From contig NZ_SMKQ01000052.1 in assembly GCF_004348995.1 (NCBI RefSeq), positions 1 through 43,571 on the forward strand: DNA of 43,571 nucleotides. The letters run 5' to 3'. Positions 25,126 to 32,956 of this stretch are shown here, one piece after another (the first letter of the stretch is position 1; each line of letters starts with the position of its first letter). The position numbers and the translations under genes are program-made. Source of the stretch: Nonomuraea terrae (lineage in GTDB: Bacteria; Actinomycetota; Actinomycetes; Streptosporangiales; Streptosporangiaceae). The notes under the pieces are model-generated. The model saw only the letters and a list, made by a program, of their open reading frames with translations. It was not told where the DNA came from and did no database searches.

Positions 25126-25143
25126 AGTATCCGCACGGATACT
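25126..25143. promoter_or_regulatory. Palindrome, candidate XRE operator
   Basis: AGTATCCG-CA-CGGATACT is an 8+2+8 inverted repeat 14-31 bases upstream of the XRE ATG on the minus strand. It also lies beyond the 3' end of the metallophosphoesterase gene. It overlaps the position where the XRE promoter should be, which fits autorepression. Confidence 0.55.
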
Positions 25144-25183
25144 ACGCCAGAATGGCGATGCGTGACTACTCCATTACCAAAAG

Positions 25184-26455
25184 TCAGCTTTCCAATTCCA
25201 GCATGGTGATCTCGGGCGGCGCGCCCACGCGTACGGGCGGGCCCCAGAATCCGGCGCCCCTGGTGACGTACACCTGGGTGCCGCCGAACCGCGCGAGCCC
25301 CGACACCACCGGCTGCTGCAACCCCACGACCAGGTTGAACGGCGCCAGCTGACCGCCGTGGGTGTGGCCGGACAACTGCAGGTCGACGCCGTGGCGGGCG
25401 GCCTCGGAGACCTGGATCGGCTGGTGGGCCAGCAGCACCGACGAGCGGCGAGGGTCGCGCCCGCCGAGCGCCTTGGCGAAGTCGGGCGGATCGCCCACGG
25501 AGGCCCCGCCGACGTCGTTGACCCCGGCCAGATCGAGCACGGCGCCCTGGTGCCTGATCTCCACGCGCTCGTTTCGCAGCGAGCGTACGCCGAGCTCGCC
25601 CAGCTCCTCGATCCACTCGCCGGGGCCCTCGGGCGCGAAGTACTCGTGGTTGCCGGTCACGAAGAAGGCCCCGTAACGCGACTCCAGGTGCCGCAGCGGC
25701 CTGGCCAGCGGCCCCAGCCGCGCCACCGAGCCGTCGACCAGGTCGCCCACGATCGCCACCACGTCGGCCTCCAGGCCGTTGATCATGCGGACGATGCGCT
25801 CGGTGTGCCCGATGCCCGTCAGCGGCCCCAGGTGGACGTCGCTCACCACGGCGAACCGCAGGCCGCTCAGCCGCGGGTCGAGCCTCGGCAGTGTGACCTG
25901 GACCCGTTCGATCACCGGGTCGCCCAGCGCGCTCGAAAGGCCGTACCCGACCGTGCCCAGCGCCCCTGCCCCCGCCACGAAGGCGACGGTGCGGGCGAGG
26001 AAGAGCCGTCGGTCAGGAACCGCGGGAAGGTCACGTTCCGCGAGCTGCTCCGGCGCGGGTCCTGTGATGGGCTCGGCCTGCTCCGGCGTTGTCCCCGTGA
26101 GGGCCTCGGGCCGCTCCGGCCCCGGACCCGCGAGAGCGGGCACCGCGACGGGCGGCGAGCGGCGCGAGCGGGCGCGGAGGAACGCCGCCGCCACCGCCCG
26201 CGGGATCTCCAGCGTGATGAGGATCACCGCGAGGTAGAACATCACCGCCACCCAGATGTAGCCCGCCCAGACCAGCCAGCCCTCCAGCCCTGTCCGGGCG
26301 CCCACGAAGGTCGCCACGAGCATGGCGAACAGCACCACGAGGCAGAGGGTCAGCGCCCTGCGCAGGCGCCCCGGCCCGGTGGTCTGCCGCACCAGCCGCC
26401 ACCACAGGTAGGCGTGCGCGAGCAGACCACCGCCCAGGAAGATCAGGACGAACAC
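25184..26455 (-). CDS. Membrane-anchored metallophosphoesterase
   Basis: A 423-residue protein. Four to five N-terminal helices (about 1-100) are followed by a Pro/Glu/Thr linker containing the repeat PEQAEP/PEQLAE. One more helix ('LFLARTVAFVAGAGALGTVGYGL') leads to a calcineurin-like phosphoesterase domain. The five metal-binding motifs are intact: DVHLG, GDLVD, GNHEY, LLAHQP and SGHTHGGQ. These enzymes use two divalent metals; YkuE/YaeI-like members act on phospholipid or UDP-lipid substrates at the membrane. It begins 13 bases after the topA stop, so it is probably the last gene of a topA transcript. The true substrate is unknown. Confidence 0.9.
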   Translation of the reverse strand: MFVLIFLGGGLLAHAYLWWRLVRQTTGPGRLRRALTLCLVVLFAMLVATFVGARTGLEGWLVWAGYIWVAVMFYLAVILITLEIPRAVAAAFLRARSRRSPPVAVPALAGPGPERPEALTGTTPEQAEPITGPAPEQLAERDLPAVPDRRLFLARTVAFVAGAGALGTVGYGLSSALGDPVIERVQVTLPRLDPRLSGLRFAVVSDVHLGPLTGIGHTERIVRMINGLEADVVAIVGDLVDGSVARLGPLARPLRHLESRYGAFFVTGNHEYFAPEGPGEWIEELGELGVRSLRNERVEIRHQGAVLDLAGVNDVGGASVGDPPDFAKALGGRDPRRSSVLLAHQPIQVSEAARHGVDLQLSGHTHGGQLAPFNLVVGLQQPVVSGLARFGGTQVYVTRGAGFWGPPVRVGAPPEITMLELES

Positions 26456-26468
26456 ATCTTGATGCTAC

Positions 26469-29153
26469 TTACGATTTCGTGGCCGGCTTCTTCGCCGTCG
26501 TCTTTTTCGCCGGAGCCTTGCGCCCCGTCGTCTTCTTCGGCGCGGGAGCGCGCTCGCGGCGCTCGGCCAGCAGCTCGGCCGCCCGTTCGATGGTGATGTC
26601 CTCCACCGTGTCGCCCTTGCGCAGCGACGCGTTGGTCTCACCGTCGGTGACGTACGGGCCGAAACGGCCTTCCTTGACCACCACGGGCTTCTTCGAGGCC
26701 GGGTCGTCGCCCAGCTCACGCAGCGGCGCCGCGGCGGCCGCGCGCCGGCCGCGCTGCTTCGGCTGCGCGAACAGCTCCTTCGCCTGCTCGATGGTGACCG
26801 TCAGCAGCTCGTCCTCGGAGGCCAGCGAACGGGAGTCGGTGCCCTTCTTCACGTACGGCCCGAATCGCCCGTTGTACGCCATGACCTCCTCGCCCTCCAG
26901 CTCCCCCACGACCCTCGGGATCGACAGCAGCTTGAGCGCGTCCTCCAGCGTGATGGTGTCGAGCGACATCGACTTGAACAGCGAGCTCGTGCGCGGCTTG
27001 GGCGCGTCGGCCTTCTTCGTCCGCTTCTTCGGCGTCTCGTCGGCCGGCGGCTCCGGAAGGATCTCCGTCACATAAGGGCCGTACCGGCCGTCCTTGGCCA
27101 CGATCATGTGACCGGTCACCGGGTCGTGCCCCAGCTCGCGGTCGCCCGTCGGCCGCGAGAACAGCTCCTCGGCCTTCTCCGCCGTCAGCTCGTCGGGCGT
27201 CATGTCCTCGGGCACGTTGATCCGGGCGCCGTCCCTGTCGAGGTACGGGCCGTAACGCCCGACCCGCAGCACGATGTCGGTGCCCTTGATCGGGAAGGAG
27301 CTGATCTCCTTGGCGTCGATGTCGCCGAGGTCGGTGACCATCTCCTTGAGACCCTCGTCACCGTCGGAGCCGTAGTAGAACCGCTGCAGCTCCGGCAGCC
27401 GCTCCGCCCGGTCGTTGGCGATGTCGTCGAGCACCTTCTCCATCTCGGCGGTGAAGGCGTAGTCGACCAGCTCGCCGAAATGCTGCTCCAGCAGGTTGAC
27501 CACGGCGAACGCCAGGAACGACGGCACCAGCGCCGTGCCCTTCTTGAACACGTAGCCGCGGTCGAGGATCGTGCCGATGATCGAGGCGTACGTCGAAGGC
27601 CGCCCGATCTCGCGGTCTTCCAGCTCCTTGACCAGCGACGCCTCGGTGTAGCGCGCGGGCGGCTTGGTGGAGTGGCCGGCCACGTCGAGCCGGGTCACGC
27701 TGAGCGCGTCGCCCTCGGCCAGGTTGGGCAGCCGCTTCTCGGCGTCGTCACGGTCGCTCGACGGGTCGTCGGCCCCCTCGACGTACGCCTTCAGGAAGCC
27801 GTAGAACGTGATCGTCCGCCCGGACGCGCTGAACTCGACGTCTTCGCCGCCCGTCGACCGCCCGCCGACCTTCACCGTGACCGACTCGCCGACCGCGTCC
27901 TTCATCTGGGACGACACCGTACGCTGCCAGATCAGCTCGTACAGGCGGAACATGTCGCCCGACAGGCCGGTCTCGCCCGGAGTGCGGAACTCCTCGCCCG
28001 ACGGCCGGATCGCCTCGTGCGCCTCCTGCGCGCTCTTGACCTTGCTGGAGTAGACGCGCGGCTTGTCGGGCACGTACGCGGCGCCGTACAGCTTGATGGC
28101 CTGCGAGCGCGCGGCCGCCACCGCCGTCTCCGACAGCGTGATGCTGTCGGTACGCATGTAGGTGATGAAGCCGTTCTCGTAGAGGCGCTGGGCGACCTGC
28201 ATCGTGTACTTCGCGGAGAACCCCAGCTTCCTGCTGGCCTCCTGCTGCAACGTGGTCGTCCGGAACGGCGCGTACGGCTTGCGGGTGTACGGCTTGCGCT
28301 CGACGGACCTGACCGCGAACGACACGCCCCGCAACCGGCCGGCCAGCTCCCCTGCGGCGGCCTCCGACAGGTGGAGCACGTCGGCGTTCTTGAGCTGCCC
28401 GGTGCTGGCGAAGTCGCGGCCCTGCGCCACCCGCCTGCCGTCGACGCCGGTCAGCGTGGCGGTGAAGTCGCGCGGCCGCTCCTCGGCCTTGCCCGTGTCG
28501 AACAGCGCCTGCAGGTCCCAGTAATGGGCGGAGGTGAACGCCATGCGCTCACGCTCACGCTCCACCACCAGCCGCGTCGCCACCGACTGCACCCGGCCGG
28601 CCGACAGCCCGCGCTTGACCTTCTTCCACAGCACGGGGCTGACCTCGTAGCCGTAGAGGCGGTCGAGGATGCGCCGGGTCTCCTGGGCGTCGACGAGGCG
28701 GAGGTTGAGGTCGCGCGGGTTGGACACGGCGTCCCTGATCGCCTGCGGGGTGATCTCGTGGAACACCATGCGGTGGACCGGGACCTTCGGCTTGAGCACC
28801 TCGCGCAGGTGCCAGGCGATGGCCTCGCCCTCGCGGTCCTCGTCAGTGGCCAGGTAGAGCTCGTCGGCGTCCTTCAGCAGCTGCCGCAGCTTGGCGACCT
28901 GGGACTTCTTGTCGTGGTTGACGACGTACAGCGGCTCGAACTCGTGCTCGACGTTGACACCCAGGCGAGCCCACGGGAACTCCTTGAACTTCTCCGGGAT
29001 GTCGTCGGCCTTCTCCGGTAGGTCGCGGATGTGACCGATGCTCGATTCGACGATGTAGCCGCGCCCGAGGTACCCCGCGATCGTCTTCGCCTTGGCGGGC
29101 GACTCGACGATCACCAGGCGTGTTCCGCCGGCGCTGCCGTTGTTGGCTGGCAC
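26469..29153 (-). CDS. topA: DNA topoisomerase I
   Basis: An 894-residue type IA topoisomerase that relaxes negative supercoils. The start is GTG 29153 with TAGGAAG before it; frames beginning further upstream lack support. The Toprim domain (LVIVESPAKAKTIAGYLG, then DEDREGEAIAWHL) is followed by the catalytic 'GFITYMRTDSITLS' with the nucleophile Tyr near residue 340. The C-terminus has repeated 'GRYGPYV / GRFGPYVKKG' units of the zinc-free actinobacterial type and ends in an unstructured Lys/Ala/Pro-rich tail (KKTTGRKAPAKKTTAKKP) that aids processivity. All motifs are complete. It heads the minus-strand cluster with the metallophosphoesterase. Confidence 0.97.
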   Translation of the reverse strand: MPANNGSAGGTRLVIVESPAKAKTIAGYLGRGYIVESSIGHIRDLPEKADDIPEKFKEFPWARLGVNVEHEFEPLYVVNHDKKSQVAKLRQLLKDADELYLATDEDREGEAIAWHLREVLKPKVPVHRMVFHEITPQAIRDAVSNPRDLNLRLVDAQETRRILDRLYGYEVSPVLWKKVKRGLSAGRVQSVATRLVVERERERMAFTSAHYWDLQALFDTGKAEERPRDFTATLTGVDGRRVAQGRDFASTGQLKNADVLHLSEAAAGELAGRLRGVSFAVRSVERKPYTRKPYAPFRTTTLQQEASRKLGFSAKYTMQVAQRLYENGFITYMRTDSITLSETAVAAARSQAIKLYGAAYVPDKPRVYSSKVKSAQEAHEAIRPSGEEFRTPGETGLSGDMFRLYELIWQRTVSSQMKDAVGESVTVKVGGRSTGGEDVEFSASGRTITFYGFLKAYVEGADDPSSDRDDAEKRLPNLAEGDALSVTRLDVAGHSTKPPARYTEASLVKELEDREIGRPSTYASIIGTILDRGYVFKKGTALVPSFLAFAVVNLLEQHFGELVDYAFTAEMEKVLDDIANDRAERLPELQRFYYGSDGDEGLKEMVTDLGDIDAKEISSFPIKGTDIVLRVGRYGPYLDRDGARINVPEDMTPDELTAEKAEELFSRPTGDRELGHDPVTGHMIVAKDGRYGPYVTEILPEPPADETPKKRTKKADAPKPRTSSLFKSMSLDTITLEDALKLLSIPRVVGELEGEEVMAYNGRFGPYVKKGTDSRSLASEDELLTVTIEQAKELFAQPKQRGRRAAAAAPLRELGDDPASKKPVVVKEGRFGPYVTDGETNASLRKGDTVEDITIERAAELLAERRERAPAPKKTTGRKAPAKKTTAKKPATKS

Positions 29154-29342
29154 GCTGCTTCCTACCTCGCTGTTCGCTTGCAAATCCCCCTGCCGGGAGT
29201 CGGCACAGACTGAAAGGTAACCCGACTCGCGGATTTTTCCTTCCCCCGGGCTACCCACTAGCTTCCGGGTCCACCCACAAGCACGCAGAATAAGGCCCAT
29301 CGAGCGGCATGGCGCCCTGACTCACCCTGGAGACTAATCGTT

Positions 29343-29528
29343 GTGCTCGACTACTCCTACATGGATATCTTCATTCCGCGCGACCTCACTCGCGAAGCAG
29401 CACGTCAACTGCTGACCGAACACGCAGAGTACGGTCAGTGGGAGCTCGCGCGCGTACGCGTCCACCCCGACGGGAGCCGTCACGTGCGGCTGCGACGCAA
29501 GATCATGCGGGTGCGCCGCACGCTTTGA
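29343..29528 (+). CDS. DUF5703-family small protein
   Basis: A 61-residue protein from GTG 29343. It matches the small actinobacterial DUF5703 family: a Tyr-rich start (YSYMDIFIPRDLTREAARQL), then 'TEHAEYGQWELARVRVHPDGSR' and a basic C-terminus 'HVRLRRKIMRVRRTL'. The function is unknown; the charge pattern suggests nucleic-acid or membrane-surface contact. It is divergent from topA, 189 bases away, a placement I associate with this family in relatives. Two terminator hairpins follow it. Confidence 0.85.
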   Translation: MLDYSYMDIFIPRDLTREAARQLLTEHAEYGQWELARVRVHPDGSRHVRLRRKIMRVRRTL

Positions 29529-29539
29529 GCGCCCACATG

Positions 29540-29580
29540 GCTTTGCCCGCCCCGGGCCGCGCCCCCGGAACGGGCAAAGC
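29540..29580 (+). terminator. Terminator after DUF5703
   Basis: GCTTTGCCCG (29540-29549) pairs with CGGGCAAAGC (29571-29580). The 21-base loop itself can form a GC-rich inner stem (CCGGG...CCCGG). It begins 11 bases after the DUF5703 stop. Confidence 0.65.
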
Positions 29581-29591
29581 GTTCACAGCTG

Positions 29592-29614
29592 CCCGCTCAC
29601 AGGCTGTGAGCGGG
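29592..29614 (-). terminator. Terminator after the chaplin gene
   Basis: CCCGCTCACA and TGTGAGCGGG form a perfect 10-bp stem with a GGC loop, 30 bases beyond the chaplin stop on the minus strand. It is convergent with the DUF5703 terminator and may serve both directions. Confidence 0.6.
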
Positions 29615-29644
29615 AGTCATACGGTGTTTCGTCGTTCCTGATCC

Positions 29645-31462
29645 TTACTTGCGGCCGAACCGGAACCGGCGGGCCGACGCGAACAGCGTCGCGGAGGCGG
29701 CCAGCATCGCACCGGCCACGAGCGCGAGCAGGGAGCCGGAGTTCATCCCGGTCACGCCGGCGGGCTGCTCGGCGCTCATCAGCCCCAGGTCGCCGACCGG
29801 CAGGGTGCGGGTGGTGGAGGTCACCACGCCGCCGGCCGGGGTGGAGGCCAGCAGACGGGTGGCGGGCTCGAGCGCCGAGACGGCGGCCGCGCCCTTGGAC
29901 TCGACCGGGGCCGCGTGGGCGTGCTTCTTCGGCTTGGCGGGGGCCGCCTTCTTCGGCAGCTGCGGCTGCTGCGGCATCACCGGCTGGCTGGGCATCCCGG
30001 GCAGGCCCGGAAGCGCGGGCAGGCCGAGCGTCTGGGAGACGTCGCCGACGACGGGCAGCTGGGCGACGCCGACCGGCAGGTCGTCACCCTGCATCCCCGG
30101 CAGGCCGGCGACGGGCACGAGCCCGCCCTTGGCGTCGGCCACCTTGGCGTTCGAACGGACGAAGCGGGGGGACGGGGCGCCGTGGCCGCCGTAACCGGCC
30201 TTGCCGACGTTCGCCCCGCCGAGGCAGCCGGCGGCGGCGTCGCCCAGGACGGCCGCGGCGTTGCCGCAGACGTTGATCGGCGCGGTGATCGGCGCGATCA
30301 GCTGGTTGCCGCTCAGCACCCCACCGGCGCCCGACGTGCGGTTGCCGCCCGCGCCACCGCTGCCGGACTGCTTGACCGTGGCGCCGCCCTTGCAGCCGGC
30401 GAACGCGCGGCCGATCAGGGCCACGGCGTTGCCGCAGACGTTGACGGGCGCGGTGATCGGGGCGACCACCTGGTTGCCGCTCAGCACCCCACCGGCGCCC
30501 GACGTGCGGTTGCCGCCCGCGCCGCCGGAGCCGCTCTGGTGGACGGTGGCGCCGCCCGAGCAGCCGGCGATGGCGTTGCCCACGGAGTTGCCACAGGCGT
30601 CGATCGGCAGGCTGATCGGGGCGATGACCTGGTTGCCGCTGCCGGCGCCGAAGCGTCCGTCGGTGTCGTTGCCCGCCGAGCGCGGGGCCTTGTGGCGGGC
30701 GTGGTAGTGGTGCTTGTGGCCGCCGTCGCCGACCTTCGAGCCGCCGGTGCAGCCCGCGAACGCACGGCCGACCAGGGCCACCGCGTTGCCGCAGACGTTG
30801 ACGGGCGCGGTGATCGGCGCGACCACCTGGTTGCCGCCGAGGACGCTGCCCCTACCCGACGTACGGTTGCCGCCCGCGCCACCGCCGTCGCCGGACTGCT
30901 TGACCGTGGCGCCGCCCTTGCAGCCCGCGGTCGCGTCGCCGAAGATCGCCACGGAGTTGCCGCAGGCGTTCAGCGGGGCGGTGATCGGCGCGATGATCTG
31001 GTTGCCGCCGAGGACGCTGCCGTCGCCCGACGTACGGTTGCCGCCCGAGCCGCCGCCCTTGCCCTGGTGGCGCACGCTCGCGCCGCCCTTGCAGCCGGCG
31101 TCGGACTTGCCGATCAGCGAGACGGCGTTGCCGCAGGCGTTGACCGGGATGCTGATCGGCGCGTTGATCTGGTTGCCGCCGAGGACGCTGCCGTCGCCCG
31201 ACGTACGGTTGCCGCCCGAGCCGGAACCGCCCGGGTTGACGACCTCCGCGCCGCCCTGCGAGGACGCCTCGGACGAGCCGACCGCGGCGATGGAGTTGCC
31301 GCTGATGTCGATCGGCAGCGAGATCGGCAGGTTGACCTGGTTGCCGCCGCCGATGGACCCGTCACCGGAGGTGTCGGCCAGCGCCGTGCTACTGCCGCCG
31401 AACGACATGACGGCCACGGCGAGCAGAGCCGCCGGGGTGGAAGCCTTCGCCCACGTACGCAT
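29645..31462 (-). CDS. Long multi-domain chaplin with seven chaplin units
   Basis: A 605-residue exported protein from ATG 31462, with TAGGAGC nine bases upstream. After a signal peptide (cleavage near ALA-DT, residue 29-30) come seven chaplin units at about 32-75, 88-131, 145-189, 202-245, 268-308, 321-365 and 377-420. Each has the G-N-Q-[LIV] strand, 'API..P.N.CGN', and a second Cys about 15-16 residues later; unit 1 lacks both cysteines. Gly/Ser-rich linkers separate them, with 'HKHHYHARHK' between units 4 and 5. The C-terminus is Pro/Met-rich, then a membrane span and basic RRFRFGRK, with AGVTG before it as a possible degenerate sortase site. Chaplins assemble into amyloid rodlets that make aerial hyphae and spores hydrophobic. 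Confidence 0.93.
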   Translation of the reverse strand: MRTWAKASTPAALLAVAVMSFGGSSTALADTSGDGSIGGGNQVNLPISLPIDISGNSIAAVGSSEASSQGGAEVVNPGGSGSGGNRTSGDGSVLGGNQINAPISIPVNACGNAVSLIGKSDAGCKGGASVRHQGKGGGSGGNRTSGDGSVLGGNQIIAPITAPLNACGNSVAIFGDATAGCKGGATVKQSGDGGGAGGNRTSGRGSVLGGNQVVAPITAPVNVCGNAVALVGRAFAGCTGGSKVGDGGHKHHYHARHKAPRSAGNDTDGRFGAGSGNQVIAPISLPIDACGNSVGNAIAGCSGGATVHQSGSGGAGGNRTSGAGGVLSGNQVVAPITAPVNVCGNAVALIGRAFAGCKGGATVKQSGSGGAGGNRTSGAGGVLSGNQLIAPITAPINVCGNAAAVLGDAAAGCLGGANVGKAGYGGHGAPSPRFVRSNAKVADAKGGLVPVAGLPGMQGDDLPVGVAQLPVVGDVSQTLGLPALPGLPGMPSQPVMPQQPQLPKKAAPAKPKKHAHAAPVESKGAAAVSALEPATRLLASTPAGGVVTSTTRTLPVGDLGLMSAEQPAGVTGMNSGSLLALVAGAMLAASATLFASARRFRFGRK

Positions 31463-31502
31463 GATGGATGCTCCTAGTGGTTCTTGGGGGGATACCTGAA
31501 CG

Positions 31503-31565
31503 GTTCGCGGGCAGCCCGAGGCCGTGCGAGGTTTCACGCACAGCGGAGACCTCGGGTTCGCGAAC
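31503..31565 (-). promoter_or_regulatory. Nested three-stem dyad in the chaplin leader
   Basis: Three perfect stems nest inside one another: GTTCGCG with CGCGAAC (31503-31509/31559-31565), CCCGAGG with CCTCGGG (31515-31521/31550-31556) and GTGCG with CGCAC (31524-31528/31537-31541), around an 8-base loop. The element is 41-103 bases before the chaplin start codon on the minus strand. It may be an RNA control element or a DNA-binding site. No known riboswitch consensus is matched by eye. Confidence 0.5.
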
Positions 31566-31737
31566 AAGTTGAACTGACGTGTTCACCCGCGGGCGGAGGG
31601 AAATTCAGGCCACGCTCCGCCGCTTTGCATTTCGGGAAAGAGACCGCCGGCTTTCACGCGTTCGCAGGACCGTTTCGCGGTGCCGTGAACGCGTTGTTCG
31701 TGATGTGAGCACGCCGGGCGGTGTCCGGTGATGAGAA

Positions 31738-32325
31738 TCAGTCAGGTGAGAAAGAAGGGTCGTCCGCCGCTGTGCGAACGACGGGGGGAAGCAGGCGCGT
31801 CAGTGGAGCGCGCCCGGCCTGAAGCCGCGGGTCGTACTCCGACCGCGCGACGTCCCCGGAGACGGGCCCGAACGGGCCACTGCCACCACCGTTGGGCACC
31901 AGACCATCGGTGTCCAGGATCTTTCCGGCGGTGGACCGTGCTGGAAGGCCAGGATCCTGCTGGCTGTTGAGGCCGTCGACCGTGCGACCGGCCATGGCCT
32001 CGGCGTTGTCCGACGCCGTGAGGGCGTCGGTCACGGAGAGGCCTGAGGTCCGCTCTCCCCCGGCGGTGGCCGTGGCCGTCGCCGCGGAGGCGTCCGCGGC
32101 CGCCGGAGCGGCGCCGAGCATGCCGAACAGGACGGTGAGCAGCCAGCCGGCGACCACCAGGGCGCCGGCCGTGACCGCTCGCAGGAACACGTGACGGGCA
32201 CCGGCCGCGAACCGCGCCATCCGGCTCGCCCGATCGGTGTCCACGTCCTGGGCCGGGGTCGTCACGCGCAGGCGGCATCCAGCGAGGGCGATGGCCCCCG
32301 TCTGATGAACCGCCGTGCGCGTCAC
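31738..32325 (-). CDS. Single-pass membrane protein beside the chaplin gene
   Basis: A 195-residue protein from GTG 32325 with GGAGG four bases upstream; a shorter start at MARFAAG (32220) is possible. About 45 basic cytoplasmic residues precede one strong membrane span ('AVTAGALVVAGWLLTVLFGMLG', about 51-72). The external part of about 120 residues is rich in Ala, Ser, Thr, Asp and Gly ('SVTDALTASDNAEAMAGRTVDGLN') with no cysteines. I know no family. It lies 275 bases upstream of the chaplin, on the same strand, with its own promoter and leader hairpin, so it may help export or anchor the chaplin. That is inference. Confidence 0.6.
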   Translation of the reverse strand: MTRTAVHQTGAIALAGCRLRVTTPAQDVDTDRASRMARFAAGARHVFLRAVTAGALVVAGWLLTVLFGMLGAAPAAADASAATATATAGGERTSGLSVTDALTASDNAEAMAGRTVDGLNSQQDPGLPARSTAGKILDTDGLVPNGGGSGPFGPVSGDVARSEYDPRLQAGRAPLTRLLPPVVRTAADDPSFSPD

Positions 32326-32342
32326 GTGACCTCCACTCCAGA

Positions 32343-32367
32343 ACCGGCCTCACGTCGTGAGGCCGGT
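32343..32367 (-). promoter_or_regulatory. Perfect hairpin in the leader of the membrane-protein gene
   Basis: ACCGGCCTCAC (32343-32353) pairs with GTGAGGCCGGT (32357-32367), 11 bp with a GTC loop. It lies between the promoter and the ribosome site of the 32325 gene, 18 bases before the GTG. Its position suggests an mRNA leader structure affecting stability or translation, or an operator. Confidence 0.5.
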
Positions 32368-32395
32368 CCATGGACTCACCCCTCAACGGTCCGTA

Positions 32396-32423
32396 ACCGT
32401 AGCAGCACCCAACGTTGCCGCAA
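32396..32423 (-). promoter_or_regulatory. Candidate promoter of the 32325 gene
   Basis: On the minus strand TTGCGG (32423-32418) and TACGGT (32401-32396) are separated by 16 bases. They would start a transcript near 32389, giving a leader of about 64 bases that contains the hairpin. The adjacent ACGGT...ACCGT dyad overlaps the -10. The rest of 32424-32651 shows no gene. Confidence 0.45.
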
Positions 32424-32651
32424 GGGCTTTTCACCTGAGTCCCAGAAATTCACCAACAGCTCTGCCACCAAAGCGCACCCAACCGCCCACGGACCCTCTG
32501 CTCCGCCCCATGAGCGCCCCATCCCGAGCCCCCTGCGCCCCCATCTTCAGCCGCTTCCGAGACGGCGTGGATTCTTGGTATGACGCACCCCGCAGAGTTT
32601 GCTAACCTTACTGAGCCGACGCGGGATGACGGTCCCACGTGCAGGCACCAA

Positions 32652-32737
32652 GTCCGGGTGGCGGAATAGGCAGACGCGCTAGCTTGAGGTGCTAGTGCCC
32701 AGTGATGGGCATGGGGGTTCAAGTCCCCCCTCGGACA
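32652..32737 (+). tRNA. tRNA-Leu (anticodon GAG)
   Basis: A class II tRNA of 86 bases. The acceptor arms are GTCCGGG/CTCGGAC with one G-U pair. The anticodon stem CTAGC/GCTAG encloses TTGAGGT with anticodon GAG, reading CUC/CUU. A long variable arm (TGCCCAGTGATGGGCA) is present, and the T-arm is GGGGG TTCAAGT CCCCC. The discriminator is A and no CCA is encoded. Confidence 0.97.
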
Positions 32738-32749
32738 CACTTCGTACAT

Positions 32750-32776
32750 GATCGCCCGAGCTCAGCTCGGGCGATC
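32750..32776 (+). terminator. Terminator of tRNA-Leu
   Basis: GATCGCCCGAGC (32750-32761) pairs perfectly with GCTCGGGCGATC (32765-32776) around TCA, 12 bases after the tRNA. Confidence 0.85.
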
Positions 32777-32956
32777 GCTGCGTTTCGGGCCGGCTCACAG
32801 GTGAGGCGCAGGCCAAACTGGCCATAGACGCGGAGATTCTGCTCCGGTTCCGGCCTGTGCTTGAGATTTTGCCCAAGGCCGGAGACGACCTTCCGCCCCC
32901 GCGCTACTTCGCGGTGACGTTGATCGGACGTCGCGCGAAGCGCTTAGGGTCAGGGC

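Noticed and set aside
27108..29021. 637-residue plus-strand frame opposite topA
   Set aside because: It is antisense to topA and has low-complexity composition without a ribosome site.
29645..31462. CRISPR array suggested by regular DNA repeats
   Set aside because: The repeats are in frame, encode chaplin units, and vary in spacing and sequence. No cas genes or short unique spacers are present.
29915..31477. 520-residue plus-strand frame opposite the chaplin, with regular repeats
   Set aside because: Its repeats simply mirror the chaplin units; the chaplin strand has the signal peptide, start and family motifs.
31503..31565. Known riboswitch (for example c-di-AMP or c-di-GMP type) in the chaplin leader
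   Set aside because: The nested stems are real, but conserved core sequences of those riboswitches are not seen by eye. A covariance-model search would be decisive.
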